NCBI GenBank assembly: GCA_029210265.1
Contig: JARGNP010000006.1
Span: 1-64,000, forward strand
Direction of reading: 5' to 3'
Origin: Legionellaceae bacterium
GTDB lineage: Bacteria; Pseudomonadota; Gammaproteobacteria; Legionellales; Legionellaceae
DNA: 64,000 nucleotides
The notes beneath the pieces are model-generated. The model made no database searches. It saw only the letters and a program-made list of their open reading frames with translations, and was not told the DNA's origin. The translations under genes and the position numbers were made by a program. Positions 59,313 to 64,000 of the stretch are shown here, one piece after another. Within the stretch, counting starts at the first letter, position 1. Each line of letters starts with the position of its first letter.

Positions 59313-60919
59313 GAATACACACGTTATCGGCACATGTTGCAAATCAGATTGCAGCCGGTGAGGTGATTGAGCGTCCAGCCTCGGTCGTGAAAGAATTACT
59401 TGAAAACGCATTGGATGCTGGGGCACGGACCATTCATGTTGAGATTGGTTTTGGCGGCTTAAATCAAATCAAAATCAGTGATGACGGACAAGGTATTGTC
59501 GCCGAAGATTTACCCCTTGCGATCGCTGCGCATGCGACCAGCAAATTACAATCGTTGGATGATCTAAATGCGATTGAAAGCATGGGATTTCGAGGCGAGG
59601 CCTTAGCAAGCATCGCTTCAGTGGCACGGGTTTCTATTCAATCGTGTGCTGCAAATCAAACCGAGGCGATGGGACTCGAATCCGATGAAACCGGTATACG
59701 TCTTGTGCCATGTGCCAGGAGTCAGGGTACGACGATTGATGTATGCGATCTTTTTTTTAATGCGCCTGTAAGAAAAAAATTTCTCAAAACAGAACGACAA
59801 GAATATCAAGCGATTGAGACGCTGGTGAAGCGAATTGCGTTTTGTGAAACGAAGCTTGCGATAACCTTGAGCCACAATGGACAACTGCGTTTAAATTTGC
59901 CCGCGGCAGGCTCAGAGCAAGCTCGGCGTATGCGTTTAACAAAACTTCTAGGTAAAGCGTTTGTTGATGACGCACTAAGTATTGATGTGACACGTGGCGC
60001 CATGCGGCTGCATGGTTGGACCAGTGGGGCGGTGTATGGGCGTAGTCAGCAAGATAAATTATGGTTTTATATTAATCATCGGTTCGTGCGAGATAAACTC
60101 GTACTACATGCCGTAAAACAAGCGTATGAGTCTGTGTTACCCCCAGGGCGTTATCCTGGATGCGTGTTGTTTCTTACGTTGCCCGCGGATGAAGTGGATG
60201 TCAATGTACATCCAACCAAGCACGAAGTGCGGTTTTGTGATGGGCGAAATGTACATGATTTTATTCGCTCGACGTTGACCGAAGTGGTTGCGTCGGTGTC
60301 TGTGGTTGAGGCTGAGGCTGGAGCTATGCCTTCACCTGCCGCGTCAACAGCTAGGCAAGCATGGGAGCAGCCTTCATATGCTGAACGGTATCTTTCGCCG
60401 TCACAGGCATCTTGGTTGGTCTTAAATACAGAGTTTGCACTTGTACAGCACGAAGGTTCACCGCACGTACTTCATGTCACACGCTTACATCAATTAAGAC
60501 TTCTCGAGCTTTTAAATCATGCAGCATGTCCTTGGGACGCGCGGCCTTTGCTTGTTCCTGTTGTGATGGACTTTTCTTCGGAGCAATTCAATAAACTTAA
60601 ATTATATCAAGATCATTTAGATCAATATGGCGTACGTTTTGAATGTTTAGATGAAAAAAATATCCGGATACGTACGATTCCATGTGTTCTGCCTGGGCTT
60701 GATTTGCATGCGCTATTTTCAGCGTTATCTGAGCTAGCTGAACAAGGTACTCAGGATAAGATAGATTTTGCGAGTACGCTTGTGCATGCAGAACAGCTCT
60801 GTATCAGCAGCATGTCGTTAGATGAACAAGCTGAATTATTAGATTACTGGAAAAAGCATAAAAAAATGAGCTTTTGTTTAGATACCGAGGACTGCAAGAA
60901 GGTTTTAAGTCATGCGTGA
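59309..60919 (+). CDS. mutL: DNA mismatch repair protein MutL
   Basis: 536 residues, shorter than the 615 of Escherichia coli mainly in the linker and C-terminal parts. GHKL ATPase motifs: VIERPASVVKELLENALDAG (~19-38), KISDDGQGI, ATSKLQSLDDL, SMGFRGEALASIASVAR (~91-107) and HPTKHEVRF near 303. The C-terminal dimer domain lacks the DQHAxxE endonuclease motif, as in methyl-directed systems. The ATG overlaps the amidase stop by 4 nt, and miaA overlaps its 3' end by 8 nt. Confidence 0.96.
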   Translation: MRIHTLSAHVANQIAAGEVIERPASVVKELLENALDAGARTIHVEIGFGGLNQIKISDDGQGIVAEDLPLAIAAHATSKLQSLDDLNAIESMGFRGEALASIASVARVSIQSCAANQTEAMGLESDETGIRLVPCARSQGTTIDVCDLFFNAPVRKKFLKTERQEYQAIETLVKRIAFCETKLAITLSHNGQLRLNLPAAGSEQARRMRLTKLLGKAFVDDALSIDVTRGAMRLHGWTSGAVYGRSQQDKLWFYINHRFVRDKLVLHAVKQAYESVLPPGRYPGCVLFLTLPADEVDVNVHPTKHEVRFCDGRNVHDFIRSTLTEVVASVSVVEAEAGAMPSPAASTARQAWEQPSYAERYLSPSQASWLVLNTEFALVQHEGSPHVLHVTRLHQLRLLELLNHAACPWDARPLLVPVVMDFSSEQFNKLKLYQDHLDQYGVRFECLDEKNIRIRTIPCVLPGLDLHALFSALSELAEQGTQDKIDFASTLVHAEQLCISSMSLDEQAELLDYWKKHKKMSFCLDTEDCKKVLSHA

Positions 60920-61832
60920 AGTGGTTTGTTTAATGGGGCCTACTGCATCAGGAAAGACGGCCATTGCATGTGATCTCGTGAAAAATGGATCGTATGAAAT
61001 CATCAGCGTTGATTCGGCGATGATTTATCGTGATATGAATATTGGCACAGCAAAACCTGAAGCGGATATTTTGCAACGTGCACCGCATCGCTTGATTAAT
61101 TGTTGTGATCCCATCGCCTCATATTCTGCCGCACAGTTTTGTGATGATGCAGGGCGGGCTTGCGAAGAAATTCTAAATGCCGGAAAAACACCGTTGCTTG
61201 TGGGCGGAACCATGATGTACTTTCGTGCGTTTCAAGAAGGTTTGTCGGTTTTGCCTGAGGCCAATCCAGCGTTGCGACAAAAAATTGCAGCAGAAGCACG
61301 CGAGCATGGTTGGGTGTATATGCATCAAAAACTTGCTAAAATTGATCCCACAACAGCAGCACGACTTCATCCGAACGATACACAACGGATAGGACGTGCT
61401 TTAGAAGTGTATGATTTAGCCGGGCAGCCGCTGTCTGAAATTTTAGGTGCTGCGCGCGCGACGACACCTTATAACTTTATTAATCTCATACTGTTTCCCG
61501 AGAAAAGAGCTTGGCTTCATGAGCGTATTGCCAGGCGATTTGATGAGATGTTAGCGCTTGGTTTTCTTGACGAAGTGGATGATTTATTAGCGCGCTGGGA
61601 TTTAACACGCGAACATCCTGCCATGCGAAGTGTAGGTTACCGTCAAGCATTGGATTATCGGGAAGGGATGTGCGATTATTCAGCATTTCGTGAGCGTGGG
61701 ATCGCGGCAACGCGACAACTGGCCAAACGGCAGTTAACGTGGTTGCGTTCATGGCCTCATGCACACTATTTTGATCCAGAAAAACCAGGTTGTTTTGAGC
61801 AAATCATGGAATTTCTTAATATAAATTTTTAA
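60912..61832 (+). CDS. miaA: tRNA dimethylallyltransferase
   Basis: Adds dimethylallyl to A37 of UNN-decoding tRNAs. 306 residues: P-loop LMGPTASGKTAIACDLV (~7-23), SVDSAMIYRDMNIGTAKP (~34-51), LLVGGTMMYFRAF (~97) and the C-terminal RQLAKRQLTWLRSWP. It overlaps mutL by 8 nt. hfq, which usually follows miaA in gammaproteobacteria, is absent here; a zinc-ribbon gene follows instead. Confidence 0.97.
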   Translation: MREVVCLMGPTASGKTAIACDLVKNGSYEIISVDSAMIYRDMNIGTAKPEADILQRAPHRLINCCDPIASYSAAQFCDDAGRACEEILNAGKTPLLVGGTMMYFRAFQEGLSVLPEANPALRQKIAAEAREHGWVYMHQKLAKIDPTTAARLHPNDTQRIGRALEVYDLAGQPLSEILGAARATTPYNFINLILFPEKRAWLHERIARRFDEMLALGFLDEVDDLLARWDLTREHPAMRSVGYRQALDYREGMCDYSAFRERGIAATRQLAKRQLTWLRSWPHAHYFDPEKPGCFEQIMEFLNINF

Positions 61833-61855
61833 TATGAACAGCAAGGGGATAAGCA

Positions 61856-62059
61856 ATGGCTAAAGCACAGCAAAAACCGGCATGCACGAAGAAAAAACAG
61901 ACCGTTCGTCCCGCTGATTTACCGCTTAGTTGTCCGACCGATGCGATGGCTTTATGGAATGCGCATCCTAAAGTTTATTTGCCGATGGGTGATGATGGCA
62001 CAGCAACTTGTCCGTATTGCGGTACGTTGTATGTTTTAAAATCAAGTAATACTAAGTAA
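61856..62059 (+). CDS. Zinc-ribbon protein (zf-CHCC family)
   Basis: 67 residues: a basic N-terminus (KPACTKKKQTVRPADLPL) and a CHCC zinc site (LSCPTDAMALWNAHPKVYLP, then TATCPYCGTLYVL). The fold is shared with the mitochondrial complex I subunit NDUFS6. In gammaproteobacteria such genes lie near LPS glycosyltransferases or the respiratory complex, and the role is not defined. The stop is 1 nt from the GT9 start, so they are co-expressed. Confidence 0.85.
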   Translation: MAKAQQKPACTKKKQTVRPADLPLSCPTDAMALWNAHPKVYLPMGDDGTATCPYCGTLYVLKSSNTK

Positions 62060-62060
62060 T

Positions 62061-63107
62061 ATGAAAATAAAATCAATATGCCTGGTGCGTTTATCAGCGT
62101 TAGGTGATGTACTGATGTTTGTGCCGTTGGTGCGAGCCCTGCAACGGCATTATCCGGATGCTGAGTTAACTTGGGTTATCTCGCCGTTGGCTTATACCCT
62201 GGTAGAAGGTATGGCAGGGATTGAATTTATTGTTTTAGATAAACCCAAAAACCTGATGGATTACTGGCGTTTTCGTCGCGATCTTAGGGCGCGAAAATTT
62301 GATGTTTTGCTTGCGGCTCAAGCAAGCCTTCGTGCAAATCTGCTTTACCCGTGTATTCGTGCCTCACGTAAAATTGGTTATGATAAAGCGCGTGGAAAAG
62401 ATGGTCATAGCTTGTTTGTCAACGAGCATATTGAATCCGGGCGTGAGCATACGTTGGATGGCTTTCTCAAATTTGGTAGCGCGTTAGGTCTTGTGCGCGA
62501 GGCGCCTATTTGGGACATGCCCGTACGACCAGAGGATTATGATTGGGCCTATGCACAGCTTCCTAATACAACCACACCTGTGATCGTCGTGAACCCTGCG
62601 GCGAGCAAGCCTGAACGGAGTTGGTCTGCTGAGCGATATATTGATGTGATTCGTTTTGTGTTGTCGCGATGGCGGGTGCAGGTTGTGCTAACCGGAGGGC
62701 CCAGTGCGCATGATAAAGCCTTGGGCGAAGCGATTTCAGCACGTATACCAGACGTTAATAATTTGATTGGTAAAACCAAGCCTAAGCAATTATTAGCACT
62801 GATTGGGCACGCTGCGTTGGTTGTGTGTCCTGACACGGGGCCGTCACATATGGCAACCGCGATGGGAACGCCGGTTGTTGCGCTGCATGCGGTCACGAAT
62901 CTTGATATTTCAGGGCCGTATAGCAACAAGCATTTAGCGATTAATGCCTATCCTGAGGCGCTTGCGCGTTTAAATCCAAATCTTACGGTTGATTCAGCGC
63001 CTTGGGGCAAACAAGTGCATGAACCTTGGGCCATGCAACTTGTTTCGGTCGATGCGGTGATTGCGCGTTTAAACGCATGCTTACCGCTGGTGTGTGAAGG
63101 CAATTAA
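62061..63107 (+). CDS. GT9-family lipopolysaccharide heptosyltransferase-like
   Basis: 348 residues of the GT9 family. N-terminal LVRLSALGDVLMFVPLVRAL (~8-27), TWVISPLAYTLVEG, and the C-terminal donor-binding parts VNPAASKPERSWSAERYIDV (~172), GGPSAHDKALGEAI and VCPDTGPSHMATAMGTPVVALH (~253-274). WaaC/WaaF-type enzymes add heptose to the LPS inner core at the cytosolic membrane face. Which heptose position is modified cannot be told. Its stop overlaps the convergent IcmX-like gene by 4 nt. Confidence 0.9.
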   Translation: MKIKSICLVRLSALGDVLMFVPLVRALQRHYPDAELTWVISPLAYTLVEGMAGIEFIVLDKPKNLMDYWRFRRDLRARKFDVLLAAQASLRANLLYPCIRASRKIGYDKARGKDGHSLFVNEHIESGREHTLDGFLKFGSALGLVREAPIWDMPVRPEDYDWAYAQLPNTTTPVIVVNPAASKPERSWSAERYIDVIRFVLSRWRVQVVLTGGPSAHDKALGEAISARIPDVNNLIGKTKPKQLLALIGHAALVVCPDTGPSHMATAMGTPVVALHAVTNLDISGPYSNKHLAINAYPEALARLNPNLTVDSAPWGKQVHEPWAMQLVSVDAVIARLNACLPLVCEGN

Positions 63108-63994
63108 TCTTCACCATTGTCTTCTAGTTTCGCTTCCGAAAAATCAGGCGCGTTCAGCGTTTGCATGAGCATCATAGACAGGGTTAGTAACGTACGTTCT
63201 TCTTGTTGACGCGATAAATAGAGTTGATAATTCATTTCAGCAAGAAGAATAGCGATTTCTTTTTCGACGGTGATGGATGACGCCTCGTTGATTTGGTCAA
63301 TCCATTGTTTTTTATCTTGGCTCGCGGGATCATAAAGGCGACGCGTGGCCATTTGGAACTCGCTGAGCGCTTGGCTGATTTTAACGCCGTTGTCTGAGCC
63401 TTGGCTTTGAGGAATACGTTTTGATAAAAGGGCGTAAAGGTTACCTGTCGGTACCGAGCTTTGTGCCGAGAATGTTCGGAGCTTGGCGATGTATTTCGCA
63501 AGACCCTGTTCAGCCAATTTTTTATCTTTGTCACTGACCGATGAGCCTTTTTTCGCAATACTTTTCATGTAAAGTTTGTCATACGCTTTCTTTTTAGGAA
63601 GTGCTGGCGGTGTGACTAAGCTTGCCGCATAGCGGATAAAGTTTTCGGCTTCTTGTGCTTGCGTTTTGGCAACAAGCCCAGCGTCATCTGATTTGCTATT
63701 GGGGGTACTTGAGGTTGACGATGCACTGTCTTCCGTGGTGTACATCAACGGTGCAATCAACGTATTGGCATTGAGTTGTGGTATCACCGGTTCATTGTAG
63801 GCATAAGAGAAAAAATCATGGGAGTTGGGAATCGTTCCGATAACATTGCTCATCACTTGTGTATTATATAAATAACGGCAATCATCGAGCCATGCACTTT
63901 CATCGTTGTTCATGCAATACGTATAATCAGGTGTTCCTAAAATATTAAGTACAGATTGCGTGATAGGATCTTTCTGGTAGCTGGCTTGGTCCAT
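63104..63994 (-). CDS. icmX: IcmX-like type IVB (Dot/Icm) secretion component, N-terminus cut off by window edge
   Basis: At least 296 residues; the frame is still open near the window edge, so the true start probably lies outside. Visible features: cysteine-bearing LGTPDYTYCMNNDESAWLDD and CRYLYNTQVMSNVIG, a Ser/Thr linker, the helical segment QAQEAENFIRYAASLVTPP and the C-terminal EIAILLAEMNYQLYLSRQQE, then RTLLTLSMMLMQ, which recalls the end of Legionella and Coxiella IcmX. IcmX is periplasmic and needed for Dot/Icm function. Recognition is from memory of the family; icmW or other icm genes just outside would confirm it. Confidence 0.6.
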   Translation of the reverse strand: MDQASYQKDPITQSVLNILGTPDYTYCMNNDESAWLDDCRYLYNTQVMSNVIGTIPNSHDFFSYAYNEPVIPQLNANTLIAPLMYTTEDSASSTSSTPNSKSDDAGLVAKTQAQEAENFIRYAASLVTPPALPKKKAYDKLYMKSIAKKGSSVSDKDKKLAEQGLAKYIAKLRTFSAQSSVPTGNLYALLSKRIPQSQGSDNGVKISQALSEFQMATRRLYDPASQDKKQWIDQINEASSITVEKEIAILLAEMNYQLYLSRQQEERTLLTLSMMLMQTLNAPDFSEAKLEDNGED

Positions 63995-64000
63995 TAAGGT

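Overview
The window reads as chromosome of a gammaproteobacterium, most likely of the order Legionellales (Legionella/Coxiella-like, host-associated). Housekeeping synteny is gammaproteobacterial: thrS-infC-rpmI-rplT-pheS-pheT, rplM-rpsI-sspA-sspB, tsaE-ami-mutL-miaA, and divergent lpoA/rsmI. Between the core operons lie genes with eukaryote-like domains: U-box, F-box-like, LRR, ankyrin, protein kinase, astacin and patatin. The protein cut by the right edge resembles IcmX of the Dot/Icm type IVB secretion system. The genus cannot be fixed from sequence alone, and effector status throughout is inference.

Layout. 0.3-9.8 kb: hinT-folE, a lipoprotein, a divergent biotin-dependent carboxylase (pyruvate carboxylase-like) with a presequence-like N-terminus, a three-gene operon resembling the Francisella FlmF2-NaxD-FlmK lipid A amino-sugar pathway, and ppa. 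9.9-12.7 kb: a TRIC-type membrane protein, an HTH regulator, then a small accessory patch (an ORF6N gene between perfect 58-bp direct repeats, and a HigBA pair with a frameshifted toxin) ending at tRNA-Val(GAC). 12.8-19.8 kb: the thrS to pheT translation operon, with infC starting at AUU. 20-25 kb: priA, a PTPS/QueD-like gene and a MidA-type methyltransferase on one strand, with a pteridine reductase facing them. 25-30.3 kb: an accessory hotspot between folM and lpoA. Here the 3' ends of both core genes are present twice, and the segment holds a repeat-rich exported protein, an LRR/F-box-like/NLS protein and two genes broken by a 251-bp element.

30.3-37.1 kb: lpoA, rsmI, a secreted astacin, pepN and aroE. 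37.2-42 kb: a U-box/ankyrin-like/CaaX protein, a membrane protein, a permuted papain-like exported protein broken by the third 251-bp element, and an Xre-RES toxin-antitoxin pair with a palindromic operator candidate. 42-44.5 kb: dbpA-rsgA; rsgA has no ATG, GTG or TTG at its conserved N-terminus and probably starts at AUU. 44.6-53.6 kb: a kinase-like protein, an ankyrin protein, a large membrane-anchored protein, a prepilin and a patatin. 53.7-63.1 kb: hda-pgsA, rplM-rpsI, sspAB, tsaE-ami-mutL-miaA, a zinc-ribbon protein and a GT9 heptosyltransferase. 63.1 kb to the end: the IcmX-like gene.

The most unusual item is the 251-bp element (27185, 29315, 39385). The three copies appear identical and each interrupts a coding frame. 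Each can be removed exactly, with no target duplication, to restore the frame, and each follows a C-S-T-Y tetranucleotide. This looks like a recently active non-autonomous element, possibly related to IS200/IS605-type elements.
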